64,000 nucleotides of DNA, taken from Stictocephala bisonia. Taxonomy: Eukaryota > Arthropoda > Insecta > Hemiptera > Membracidae. The notes beneath the pieces are model-generated. The model was not told the origin of the DNA, did no database searches, and worked only from the letters and a program-made list of their open reading frames with translations. The stretch is taken from contig JAQJVL010002727.1 of assembly GCA_035578905.1 (NCBI GenBank), positions 1-64,000 of the forward strand. Reading direction: 5' to 3'. How positions within the stretch are numbered: the stretch's first letter is position 1; every line of letters begins with the position of its first letter. Of the stretch, positions 48,401-59,889 are shown piece by piece. The position numbers were made by a program, and so were the translations under genes.

Positions 48401-49095
48401 CATAACAAACATTAAATACAGGACAAGTTCAGTGGTGAGTATTTGTATTGTTAATTGGGCGTGTCATGAGGTTTGTTACATCATAACAAACATTAAATAC
48501 AGGACAAGTTCAGTGGTGAGTATTTGTATTGTTAATTGGGCGTGTCATGAAGTTTGTTACATCATAACAAACATTAAATACAGGACAAGTTCAGTGGTGA
48601 GTATTTGTATTGTTAATTGGGCGTGTCATGAAGTTTGTTACATCATAACAAACATTAAATACAGGACAAGTTCAGTGGTGAGTATTTGTATTGTTAATTG
48701 GGCGTGTCATGAGGTTTGTTACATCATAACAAACATTAAATACAGGACAAGTTCAGTGGTGAGTATTTGTATTGTTAATTGGGCGTGTCATGAAGTTTGT
48801 TACATCATAACAAACATTAAATACAGGACAAGTTCAGTGGTGAGTATTTGTATTGTTAATTGGGCGTGTCATGAGGTTTGTTTCATCATAACAAACATTA
48901 AATACAGGACAAGTTCAGTGGTGAGTATTTGTATTGTTAATTGGGCGTGTCATGAAGTTTGTTACATCATAACAAACATTAAATACAGGACAAGTTCAGT
49001 GGTGAGTATTTGTATTGTTAATTGGGCGTGTCATGAGGTTTGTTTCATCATAACAAACATTAAATACAGCACACGTTCAGTGGTGAGGATTTTTA
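45441..49095 (+). repeat. 81-bp satellite array, about 45 units
   Basis: The unit begins ATTGTTAATTGGGCATGTCA and ends CGTTCAGTGGTGAGGATTTG plus T. Each unit carries GTTTGTTA and TAACAAAC separated by 5 bases, a perfect 8-bp dyad. Three variants occur: GCACACG/GAGG, GGACACG/GAGT, and GGACAAG/GAGT with AACATTAAA and GGCGTG. The third forms a block of about 15 units at 47885-49060. Since 81 is a multiple of three, one plus-strand frame (45429-49148, 1239 codons, 27-residue period) has no stop. No promoter or splice context is evident, so I treat it as a satellite. Confidence 0.95.
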
Positions 49096-49149
49096 TTCTT
49101 GTATTCTTTGAAAATGTACTTCGGTCTACATATTACAAGCACTTGTGAA

Positions 49150-50640
49150 CGGACCAACTTGTTACATAAATACATTTACAAGTCCCATTGGGAATCCAAA
49201 CACCTGATAAATAAATACGCGATAACTGTATAAGTAACGAAACCGAGATGTATTAACAGTTGGAAAGTGAATTATAAGTATATAACGATGGTGGATAGAG
49301 CGTCTAACGTCATAAGAAACATCCAACGAAGTCCAGGCAACATGGCGAGAGAGTAGTATTCTGTGGGCATATTTGTTTGTCAGCTGTTTCCATTTTTCCG
49401 TTCCATTTCTTAATCAATGTTCACAAAAAATGTTTAACAATTGATTATAATAATTTTTAAAAATTATCTTGAGGGTATACCTACTGTCAAAATTGTTTTA
49501 ATAATTTTTATTATTTCTGTTAAATAACATAGTTTTTTATTACGATTGTACATAATCAACAACAGGGACCTGAAACGGGGATAAATGAATAAATAGCCGT
49601 ATAACTAAGGAGAATTAGTTATATGGCATTAATTCTTTGAGAGGATGTATTTTCTGACTGGGTTAACCTTTTGACCCCAGGTTTGCATATTTTTATTCTA
49701 CAAACAAAGACCTATAAATTGAGGTATAACTCGAGGTAGGCTTACATTTAACAATTTTAAGACTTCTTTCGTGGGTCGTTCCACATCCCCTGGCCACACG
49801 AAAAACGAGTAAAATATGTCTAAATGTTTGGTATAGCAATATGTATATAACTGCAGAGTTTCATTACATTTTCAATAGTTTTAAAATTAATATATTCCGG
49901 ACTTTTCTCCAACCCCGTATATTATTGCTTTGGGAGAAAAAAATTTGCATTTTCATTTTACTTTGTATATCGACTGTCCGCAGATTTGTTTGTAGTTAAA
50001 AATTATTATTGACAATTAATTACGTTTTTACATTAAATCAGTTGCATAATAAATACAATCAAGTGGACGCGACGTAGTACGTACTGTGGTAATGGCCAAT
50101 TAGAAGCGACAACAAAAAAACAGGATTCAAACAAACTGATAACTGCTTGCAATTTAATGAGTAAGAATCACACTTTTCGATCGACACTTACGTAAGTGTA
50201 TTTGCCCTGGACGCATTTGTTCAGTAAACCTAGAGGAGACGATTTACCTGATTCAAAATTTACTTACTCTATGAGCATTTATTGTTCATATTCTTACCAC
50301 TCTTAAGTTGTTTAAAAACAAACAATAATAATTCTATTGAATATTTGTTGTGATTTTTTATTTTTTTTTATTTTGATAGAACTTTCTATTAAAATAGTTG
50401 AAGAAATAATTAATTCTTTTCTAACTTAAATTCAGACCTAAATTAAATAATTTTGGATTGTTCTCTTGATAAAATTAGAGGACCAAACATTTTATTTTAT
50501 TAATTTTGTATTTCACTCTACTGTATAACCATTTATAGGTTTTTGAAATATTATAATGTTCCTTGATTTATTTACTCAGATTGTATTATTTATTACTGAT
50601 GTAGATCAATTAATTGCTGTGCCTCTACACTGCGGTTGAC
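49150..50640. other. Intergenic, no gene seen
   Basis: AT-rich sequence with no supported ORF or RNA gene. Confidence 0.4.
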
Positions 50641-50654
50641 GCTACACTGTGATA

Positions 50655-51560
50655 CATAAAAATATCGATAAATATGTTTCGATAGATATATTCGTATAGA
50701 TATTTTCTTTCGATAATATCGGCCATATCGATATTTAAGTCCGATATATCATATTACTAAATATTGACACTATTCTCTTTCCTCAAAATCATTACGATTC
50801 GAAAAAAACATTTAAATTGACTCTTATGCGAACCTATAAATTGACAAACAAACAGCCCACCCAAACACTAGTATTGACCCACCCACTTTCTCAGACACAT
50901 AGAGTAGTATTGACCCACCTGCCTTCTCAACACATAGAGTAGTATTGACTCACCCGCCTTCTCATACACATAGAATAGTATTGACTCCCCGCCCACCCAT
51001 ACACTACACCGGTACTGACCCACCCACCCACCCTTACACGTAGCCTACAGTAGTATTGACCCATCTGCCTTCTCATACACATAGAGTAGTATTACCCCCC
51101 ACCCACCCATACACTACAGTGGTACATGCTTTGATATAATAAAGTAACTTTATTTAGTTTTTTTTTACGTGAGGTTAACGCACCAAAATGAAGTTTATTG
51201 TTGACCAGTGGGTAGAACAGGTAAATCAAGTTGTGTGTGAGTTGGCAACGCTGTCTAAGAAGCCTAGCCAGTCACCTTACAAACCACGTGTAATAACACA
51301 GTAATTAACGGTATAATAATTCTTATTTTGATTTTTTCATTCAATTCCACCGACCACAAATGATTTCGTGTAAAAAGTGTATTTAATATTTAAATTCAAT
51401 AGACTATTCTAAACAGTGACAGCAAAAGATGAGTGGTTTTTGTTCATGGCATAAAAGTTAATGTGCAATTTTAAATAGATTAACCATCTAAAATTCGATA
51501 TATCGGGTAATATTTTTTTCGATATTATCATTAGATAGATCGCTGGTTTGCCATCCCCGT
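50655..51560. repeat. TATCGAT-rich flanks around a TATTGACCCACC repeat
   Basis: 50660-50760 and 51490-51545 are both dense in ATATCGATA, TTCGATAG and CGATAATATCGG words, which are self-complementary. Between them, 50855-51125 holds about six degenerate units of AGTAGTATTGACCCACC with ACACATAG or ATACACTAC. The flanks could be the ends of one old element, but they are too self-complementary for orientation to be decided. Confidence 0.4.
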
Positions 51561-53280
51561 GTGAGTCGGTCGATACCTTTGTCGTATCGTGATTCAAGAG
51601 GTGTCTCGAGAGGTTCCAGATAAAACGCTTCTGGCTCTTCACTCACTAATGACAACGATAACAAAACGATCTAAAGCCAATTTGGAGCGGGGAGATTGCT
51701 CTAATTGCGTTATCAGTGTTGACTGTGCCGGTGACCTTGAGGCACGATCCTCTTGTCATGTGACATCACGCCGCGTGCCACGTATGGCTGTGATAACAGG
51801 TGTTTTGTTTCAACTGAAGTTTATGTCGGCGTTTATCGTTAGTGCGCACTCATTTTTATTCTTGGAAACCATAAAAAATGTAAACAGATTAAAACAATTT
51901 TGCTTATTTGTTAATTATCGACGTACCATAACAAGAACTAACCCCCCACCCCACCCCAACCCCCCAAACAAAAAAAGTTGGAAAATATAAATTAATGCTT
52001 TAACTAGGCGGAGTTACGATTGTAAAGACCTCTCTTTTGCTCGACCTTAGAAGTTCGAATGAACGTACGGATGGCAAATTCGACGTTTTGCACGAGAAAA
52101 ATTTAAAGTCAGACTGAGGTTCTGGTCCTATATGCACTTGCAAGTTTGAACGGTGATTAAGGAGTCTCAATGGTCCATAAACTAATGATTGATGTGCGAC
52201 AATTCTCGATCTCAAGTTGTCATCCATCTATTCATCCGGTTATTTTTGCTCAAATAAACTGAGAGGAATTCATGTTACACGCTGTGTAAAGGAAATATTC
52301 CGTAAATACCTATAACCAACGAAATGGCGTGTATTGTCACTGGTTTGATTCAATGGTCCCTTCTAACCTAAACAGAGGTTCGTACCATACACAGCGTTTG
52401 TTATTAAATAGCAAATCCTATTTCAATATATTATTATTATTTTCAAAACAAGGTTCAAATAAAATTAATTTTGTTCATATTTTGTTTGTAAAATGACAAC
52501 AGAGATGTGCTAGTGTTAGTTCGATATATTTCTGAATTTATTGAGGCGTACGGCCGTTGTCTTGCTTCAAATAAATTAAAATATTATACATAAATAGTAC
52601 AAAATTATCAGTTAGACTCCCGTTTACAAATGTTTAAAATAAAAGCCAACTATTGAAGTCAGCCAGATATGTTTTAGGTTAACAGCAATAATGCACAAAC
52701 TTATTTATGGATGAAATACAATTACGAAATAACAATTACAAGAAAATGTTAAAGTCAAATTCAATTGATACTAAACAAATACAGCAACGTCGATGCTTTC
52801 TACTGAAAGACATGTACAAAATGTGAGAGTAAACTACCATAAACACGCCCTTTGTCTGACCGTACATTCACAAGAATAGCCTGATTCGTAAGTTCATTAA
52901 TTTCACAATCGTGAATCGATCAATCGAGCACTCACTTGTGTCGAGTCACTGTGACAAATCGAGTAATCGCGACGTGTTTATACACTTATTACAGCCTTTA
53001 TGCCTGGTAATACCTTTGGTAACTAGTGAATACCGACAAAGGTAATCAGTCAGTCATCGTTGTCGACAGCCAGATAGAGAAGGCCGTGGAAATTGTACAT
53101 TAGTGTTCCGAGACAGGAGCGGTTGAACAAAACCAATTATCTCCTCAAGATCTTTCAGACTTTTTGACATTTCGTTAATTCAAAGTTAACATATTGTCCT
53201 CAACAAATCTTTCTGACAGATTTGTTATCAACCCTTTGACGAGTAAGGTATGTACGATTGAAACGTGATTTTAATAAATA
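51561..53280. other. Intergenic, no supported gene
   Basis: A less AT-rich patch at 51540-51830 holds an open plus-strand frame of 133 codons (51589-51990) with no recognisable domain and a low-complexity proline/asparagine end. Several GATAAC words occur there. The remainder is AT-rich with nothing recognised. Confidence 0.3.
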
Positions 53281-53282
53281 AC

Positions 53283-53345
53283 TGGAAGACACCCCTGCAC
53301 GCTTCGCGTGCCATCCCGGCACTAGCTACGCTCGTGTCACCTAGC
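53283..53345 (+). repeat. Family 1 head fragment
   Basis: AAGACACCCCTGCACGCTTC then GCGTGCCATCCCGGCAC and CTCGTGTCACC, matching positions 80-150. Confidence 0.55.
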
Positions 53346-53589
53346 TCCTAGAATGTTGTTATTTTTTGTTCACATTGCAGGCTTACCATGTTAAAAAATA
53401 ACCTGTAACCATGAAAAGTTGAACCATACTAAGCCATACTATCATACTAAGCTCACGCAATTATATGTTGAATGGTAACAAAAGCTCTGATTGATCGGTA
53501 TCGGGTCATATTTATTTTCTAACTTATTTTTTATCTTTGGTATAAACTTTATGAATATGTTCTCAATTCTTACATTCTTACATTCTTAC

Positions 53590-53860
53590 ATATGAGACGC
53601 CGACACAACGTTGTGCGTATTTTAAGGCGAATATGAATGGTTTTATGAGTGTAGGATGAGTATAGATGAGTGTAGTCTGGTTACTAACTGAGTTCAACTG
53701 TTCCTCAGAAAGGGCAATTTATTAATAGCCCAACAGCCAGGGCAACTAAGGGACCTACAGCTTTACGTGGAATCCGAACCACGTAGTGCTGGTCTGATTT
53801 TCAGCTAATTGACAAGCCTGATGCTCAGTTATCTCCCCCACACAACATCCGCACAATGAT
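53590..53860 (+). repeat. Family S repeat, copy 1
   Basis: GAGACGCCGACACAACGTTG, then GTGTAGTCTGGTTACTAACT, TTCAACTGTTCCTCAGAAAG, GCCCAACAGCCAGGGCAACT and CTTTACGTGGAATCCGAACC. It is colinear with copies at 54318 and 59130. Confidence 0.65.
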
Positions 53861-54239
53861 TACCACCCAATACCTACATATATAGAGCCTAAAAAGAATA
53901 TTTGTATCATGGTCCAAAACCTTATAATTTTTGAGAAAGCGACTAATCAGTCGATGTTATTTGGTTTTTACATTTACAGTATATGGATTTTTTTTATTGA
54001 GGGGTGGTAAGTGAAATATAATTGATTTCTAGGTATTAACTTGGAATTATTCTGACTCGAGCGTTATGATGAAAATATGAACTGAATAATACAGATTTAC
54101 TTCTATTTGGTTTACAATCCCAGTTCAAAACAAAGGCTCATCCATTAAAAAAAATTTTTTTTGTATCTTAACATAGATACGTAATTTAAGGTTTATATGT
54201 GTGAACATTAAATCAATAAAATGTTAATAAATAATGTGT

Positions 54240-54660
54240 GAGATAGCCCAGTTGGTTTAGGGTAACTCTCCAACACACGAGAGGTCACATATCCCAATCA
54301 TTATTCATTATTATTCATTCATAAGACGCCGATCGTCAAGATATGGGCGAATATGAGGGGTGAATGAGTGTGGTGAGTGAATATGAACGAGTGTAGTCAT
54401 TGTTACCAACTAACTCTGTTCCTCAGAAAGAGCTATATATTAATAGCCCAATAGCCAGAGCAACTAAGGGACATACAGCTTTACGTGGAATCCGAACCTC
54501 GTAGTGCTGGTCTGATTTTCAGCAAACTGACAAATCTGAAACTAGGTTCTCTCCCCTACACAACATCCGAACCCTAACTACCATCCAACATGGACACCCC
54601 AGACTTCTCTAGTGGTGCCCACGTCGATGGCAACCATTGAGCGGACGCCGTGTCGGTAAG
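54240..54660 (+). repeat. Family S repeat, copy 2, with tRNA-like head
   Basis: TAGCCCAGTTGG (54244-54255) fits a pol III A box; a weak B box follows at about 54283. The family S body begins at CATAAGACGCCGATCGTCAA and runs to TTGAGCGGACGCCGTGTCGG. It is probably a tRNA-derived SINE with a shared body. Confidence 0.6.
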
Positions 54661-54759
54661 TAGCTGGGTTATTCTGATACACGCGTAACGTACATTTACG
54701 TCTTTAGGAACATAGAAAAAGAATTAACTGTAAACCATGTTTGTTTCGAGGTTCAACTA

Positions 54760-54800
54760 AGCATAGTCAGAGAGAAAAAAGAAACAGAGGTCGCATCCAA
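54760..54800 (+). repeat. AGAAACAGAGGTCGC word, copy 1
   Basis: GAAAAAAGAAACAGAGGTCG at about 54773, repeated at 58595 in the same orientation and at 55505-55475 inverted. Confidence 0.4.
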
Positions 54801-55154
54801 TATTGCTCTGAATGGGTGTCGAGTAGTTAGTTCTCCAGTTCACCGTGCGGATGGCAGAGCAAGCACCGTTGTCAGTCCCTACCTTATCCTACCCAAATCC
54901 TGCAGGATAAACGTAGTATTTTTACTACAAATTTACAAAGATGTACGTCAGTGCCTTGATTTAAAATATTTGTGTGTAAAGTCTAATTTACGCACTCTTA
55001 AAGAAGACAATATAGAATTCATGACAAACAAAACTCTTACATCTAATAGAACAAACGTTATCTTTCAGGAAAAGTTCTGTAGAAGTATAGTAATTGGATC
55101 TATAAAGAACGAGTAAACATGGCGAGAAACATGTACAATCGTTGAAGTTTATTG

Positions 55155-55345
55155 ATGCCGCTAGTTAGATTGCCGACCCACCCGCCCGCCTATACACGTA
55201 CATTGACCTACCCGCCCACCCATACATGTACAGTGGCATTTATGTCAATACATGCCACTCCGTTCTGGTACAGTACAATGTTACTGTACGTGTATGGGCG
55301 GGTGGGTGGGCAATGTTACTGTACGTGTATGGGTGGGTGAGGGGG
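55155..55345. repeat. GACCCACC repeat in inverted arrangement
   Basis: GACCCACCCGCCCGCCTATA and CCGCCCACCCATACATGTAC (55175-55235) face their complements TACGTGTATGGGCGGGTGGG and TACGTGTATGGGTGGG (55287-55345). The family is the one at 8180 and 50855. Confidence 0.65.
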
Positions 55346-55449
55346 GTCTATTTTTACGGTGGAGTTAAAATAACATTCTCATCTGACAGAACAACTGTTG
55401 TGTACTATTGTGTTTAGCCAACATCTTACTGACGGTTGAAACTTATATT

Positions 55450-58400
55450 AACTTAATAAACTGCCACTGAGGCGTTCGCTGCGACCACAAAAAAGTGGCC
55501 TCTGTTTCTTTTTTCTTGTGGCATAGTAAATGTTTTATCCGTAGCCTTAAAAATTAACAAGATTTTTGCATTTCTGGTTACTTACGTGACTGTTCAGGCC
55601 TTCACGGTCGGTATCCGCGGGCTACGAACCTACATTGAACGTGCATTACGCTATCGTAATAACAGGGGACTCACTTTGTCGCTTCCTCCGCTAGACAACA
55701 ACACATCAGCCCAAACTAACTAAACAACCTCTCAGCTGCGAAAAAGCAAGGTTAAAAACGTTTTTGAGCCATCTCGGTCTAGACAACAAAACAATTGAAT
55801 AGTACTTTGGAGGTTTTAAATTTCAAAGAGAAGTACGCTACCTTGAAAAAGCTGTAAACAAAACTTGCACAACAAAGCGCAAACTGCGGAAGTCAGGTTA
55901 ACGGAATCGCAGATAATTAGTTGTTTGTGCACAGAAGAAATTTATGCCACTTTTTTCTTGCAATAACGTTGTACTGAAAATAACCTAAACGTAACAATAT
56001 CTTTAAGAAAAAAGAAAAAATTAAACAAATTCAATCAACTGAAACACAGATATTTTTTATATCGTTCTAAGGGACGCCCAGATAAAACCCAAACACCTTT
56101 AAAATACTGTAATAAAACAAAGATGTCCTATATAAGTCAATAACTTATATTTTGTCTGTATGAATAAAGAGTGTTTTATGTAAATTGTCTAAAATAGCGA
56201 AAATGTAAAGTATTTACACGTTTCATACACCATGGTATTGAGAAAACCAAAATAAGCATAACCTCAACTTGTAACTGTCGGTGGCGTTTCGTTTGTACGC
56301 TTTACACAAGGTGAGACATTTAATAAAACTTTGTATCCGCGTGAGAGAAGATTTTAGGCTTATTTGATATTTGGAATTTGCCCTATAGAGCCCCGCGAAC
56401 TCAGTCTTCTAGGACGAAAACACCAGAAACGGGAGTTTACGGAAATGTTGCAATTGAATATTAACCACAGTTAATGTATTTTGCTTTGTTTATTGTTTTT
56501 GGCGTTAGTTACTTATTGTAAGACATATTCCTTAAAACGTGTGTTTTGTAATTGGCAAGTTTACGTTTTCAACTCGTAGCGATGCAAGGTATTTAACTAT
56601 TACGGGATATGTGTCTGTAGTTTACCCGACCAACTACGTTACAGGGTTACCACAGGGAATTAACTTCCAATTCCCCTGACTTTCCCTTACATTCCCTGAC
56701 AATTTCCCTGCATCGGTATAATTAATATACGGAGTGTGTGCTATGAGAAGCAATTTTTTATTATTTTTCTGCCTCCTCTATTCCCATAGCTGTCGTCCCC
56801 TGGCTCAGATGGACAGAAACGCCACCCTCTGTCTAACAGTGTAGTAATGTGATACTTTGAGTCACAACACTAACTACAGCTGAAAGAAAATTAAATGACC
56901 AATTATTAAAACAGAAATAACTATAAATAAAACGTTCAACGTACTATATTTAACACATATAGGCTAAATATACTATTACCTTGGTAGCAGATCGTGAATT
57001 TTGGATGAAATATTATTATGATCACACCAACTTAACGGGAAAATATGCAAGCTATGCACTTGACAACAATTTCCCCTGAATTTTCGTACTTTTATAGACG
57101 TTTTCCCTGACTTTCTCTAACACAAAACCCATTTCCCTGACTTTCCAGGTCGTGGGAACCCTGCGTACATAGTTAACTTCGTAATGAACATTGTATTTGT
57201 ACGAGAACTTTCACTAATCATAAGAAATTTGCATGAGGAACAAGTTACAGCCGGCAGTTCCATGTTCTTCGTGCCTGCTTGTAGCCTACTTCCACGGAAA
57301 GTCGCCGTGAACCGTCAAATCAGGAGCAGCCAGTCGGAAATGTTAACAGCCGTTCTGGTACAGTGATGGAAGCCTTGGCCGTCATGACGACCCTTCTTCC
57401 GCATTTTTCCGATTTTCCGCCAATATTCCGCTCTCTTCCATATCCTAGGGAACTAGCACGATACAAATGTTCTTTATTTTTCAGCCACGCCATCTATTCG
57501 AAAACAATTTATCTAGAACATGCATAATGTGCTACTGAATGAACGGAATTCAACAATCCGTACTTACTACGTCTTGAAGCTTTACCTGAAATGTATGTAA
57601 GCCTAATTTGTCCTGTGTAACAAAATCAGTCGGAAGTAATGTTGAGTCTCAACAGTCTGCAAAATTAGCCGCGATGATGGATTTATTCCTATAAAAACAA
57701 TGTTAAATGCACTTTAGCACTGTTACTTGACGATTAGTCGGAATATTATGAGTTTTACATAATTTGAAAGAATGTAAAAATTACTTGAGAACTCACATTC
57801 TTAAATTTTGATTGTTCATTCGTATTTTCATAAAAATAATGAATTAATAAATTAAAATTCAATATGTATTTTGAAAATTAAAAAACTGATTCACTTGTAA
57901 CTTTTACACTCTTTTAACCTATCGTAAATATTAAAATTGTTCGTAAAAATTAGAAATTAATACTTTACTCCCGTCATATCCAAACACCGATTCCATTATC
58001 GCCATACTTCAACAAAGTTCACTTATTCATATACATTTTTTTCTCCACGTGAGGATTTGTACGAAATTGTGTCTTTCGGAGAACTGGTTTCAAAGATCCA
58101 GCGAGCCAAACTATATGAAACCAATCGCGAATCGGCCAATTGAAGAATAACAAGTGAATCGATGCGTCACACTTTCAGGTACAAAATAGAGAGCCAGGAA
58201 ATTTCGACATTACAAATTATACAGTGATAGCTAAATTGACTGTCAGAATGGTCATAGCTAGAAACAGAGTCCAACGTGCATAACTGGTAGCTAAAACTAT
58301 TGACTGTAAGAAACAAAGTCAGCTAGCAGGGTTCCCGTGAGGCCGGTTTTCCTATTCGGTGAAATTAGTTCATGTTCTGTCTTCACAGGTAGCGCCAGTG

Positions 58401-58655
58401 GTCTCCCTCTCTCTATCTCTCTTCATCCCTTTCCGTCTCTCTCCAGCACAAGCTGGTGTGACTACTAGTAAGAGCAGAGTTATTCAAACCTGTTAATTCG
58501 CATACGCACGCCTACTTTTTGTCGACACCCAGTGCTTCTTGTATTTATCAAGTCAAGTTGGTTTTAGCACATTTCTGTTAAGCATTATCACAGAAGAAAA
58601 AAAAGAAACAGAGGTCGCTTTCTTATAGCTGCAGCAAACACCTCAGTGGCAGTTT
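55450..58655. other. Region between inverted 70-bp words; no gene seen
   Basis: The left end ACTGCCACTGAGGCGTTCGC, then GTGGCCTCTGTTTCTTTTTT (55460-55515), is mirrored at the right end by AAAGAAACAGAGGTCGC and ACACCTCAGTGGCAGT (58596-58655). This could be a 3.2 kb element with degenerate TIRs or two independent short repeats. The interior holds the CAGGGTT MITE and otherwise only AT-rich sequence and short frames. Confidence 0.3.
56642..57163. mobile_element. CAGGGTT-type (hAT-like) MITE
   Basis: The left end CAGGGTTACCACAGGG and the right end, reverse complemented, CAGGGTTCCCACGACC enclose 522 bp. Subterminal words CCCTGACTTTCCC, ACATTCCCTGAC and CCCTGACTTTCC repeat in both halves. No coding content and no clear 8-bp target duplication. 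Confidence 0.55.
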
Positions 58656-59124
58656 TAAATAATATCAACTATCATATATCTGTAGTAAGTAGGCTAATAA
58701 TTATTACGTTTATCCTTGATGATTTTGGAAGAATAAAGGAAGGGACTGACAAGGTGCTGGCTCTGCCATCCGCATGGCAAACTGGAGAGATAACTAACTC
58801 GACACACATCCAACGCACTATAGGATACGACCTCTGTATCTCTCTTCTCTATGAGTTTACCTACGGAACCTACAGGGCTAGTTTTCACACCAACGACAGA
58901 CCCTCAATACATCAAATTTGGTACACTTTCTCAGTCTATGAATGAGAATATATGGTATCGTAGTTCTGTATATCCTTTATCGAAATCCTTGTGGTAGATG
59001 ATTTAGAAAATCTCTAAAAAAATCCTGTTCCAGGTAAACCTTGTGTAGCGGATAAATAAAAGAAAAGGACTATTTTATTTCTTTGTATAGTCAGAACATT
59101 TATCGAACAATATTTGTATTATTC

Positions 59125-59610
59125 AATATCAATAAGACGCCGATCGTCAAAATATAGGCGAATATGAGGGGCGAATGAGTGTGACGACTGTAGGTGAACG
59201 AGTGCAGCCATTCTTACTAACTATGGTCGACTGTTCCTCAGAAAGTCTTTATTAATACGAGTATTATTTATTTAGTCTTTATTATTTATTATTAGCCCCA
59301 TATCCAGGGCAACTAAGAGACCTACAGCCTTACGTGGAATCCGAACCACGTAGAGTTGGTCTGATTTTCAACTAATTGACAAGCTGACACTCAGTTCTCT
59401 TCTGAACCTTGACTACCATCCAACATGGACATTCCAGATTTCTCTAGAAGTATCTACGTCGATGGCAACTACTGAGCGGACGCCGTGTCGGTATTATGAG
59501 AACCAAGCATAGAACCTATCGCCTACATTAACTACAACACTTAGTACCCGAGTTAGCTGGGTTACAGCACTGCGCCACTAGTGCCGACAGCACACCGTTC
59601 TGGAACCTGT
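59125..59610 (+). repeat. Family S repeat, copy 3
   Basis: ATAAGACGCCGATCGTCAAA through GCGGACGCCGTGTCGG, then a 3' extension GTTAGCTGGGTTACAGCACT with GCGCCACTAGTGCCGACA. It is the longest copy at its 3' end. Confidence 0.65.
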
Positions 59611-59689
59611 TACATACATCAGTTCTTAAATTTCGTTTATTAAGATGATGGTATTTAAAAAAAAATAAACATGAGCAGAGGAGAGAAAG

Positions 59690-59877
59690 AGCGTGTTTAT
59701 CTGCAATGCGGTCACGGCGCCCATAACGCGTGTGGAAGGAACAATAAGGGCGGGCAACGAGCCGTAACGTGAGACAAGCGAGAAGGAAGCCATTGTTGAG
59801 GCGGAAGCTGATCCGGCTGGGGGAGGGGGGCTAGGTGCTGAGTATTCATAGGAGGCACTGACCGAATCCGGTGTCAT
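59690..59877 (-). other. GC-rich open segment, possible exon
   Basis: The minus-strand frame from ATG at about 59877 reads MTPDSVSASYEYSAPSPPPP and AGSASASTMASF. It is clearly more GC- and CpG-rich than the surrounding DNA and uses a protein-like S/A/P-rich vocabulary. No domain, confirmed splice site or neighbouring exon was found. It could be a 5' exon of a gene outside the window or a regulatory GC patch. Confidence 0.25.
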
Positions 59878-59889
59878 ACGCACGCAATT

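Noticed and set aside
45429..49148. 1239-residue Cys-rich repeat protein gene
   Set aside because: The frame is fully explained by an 81-bp satellite; there is no promoter, signal peptide or non-repeat domain. Kept only as a finding to test.
51589..51990. 133-codon plus-strand gene
   Set aside because: No recognisable domain, low-complexity end, no splice or promoter context.
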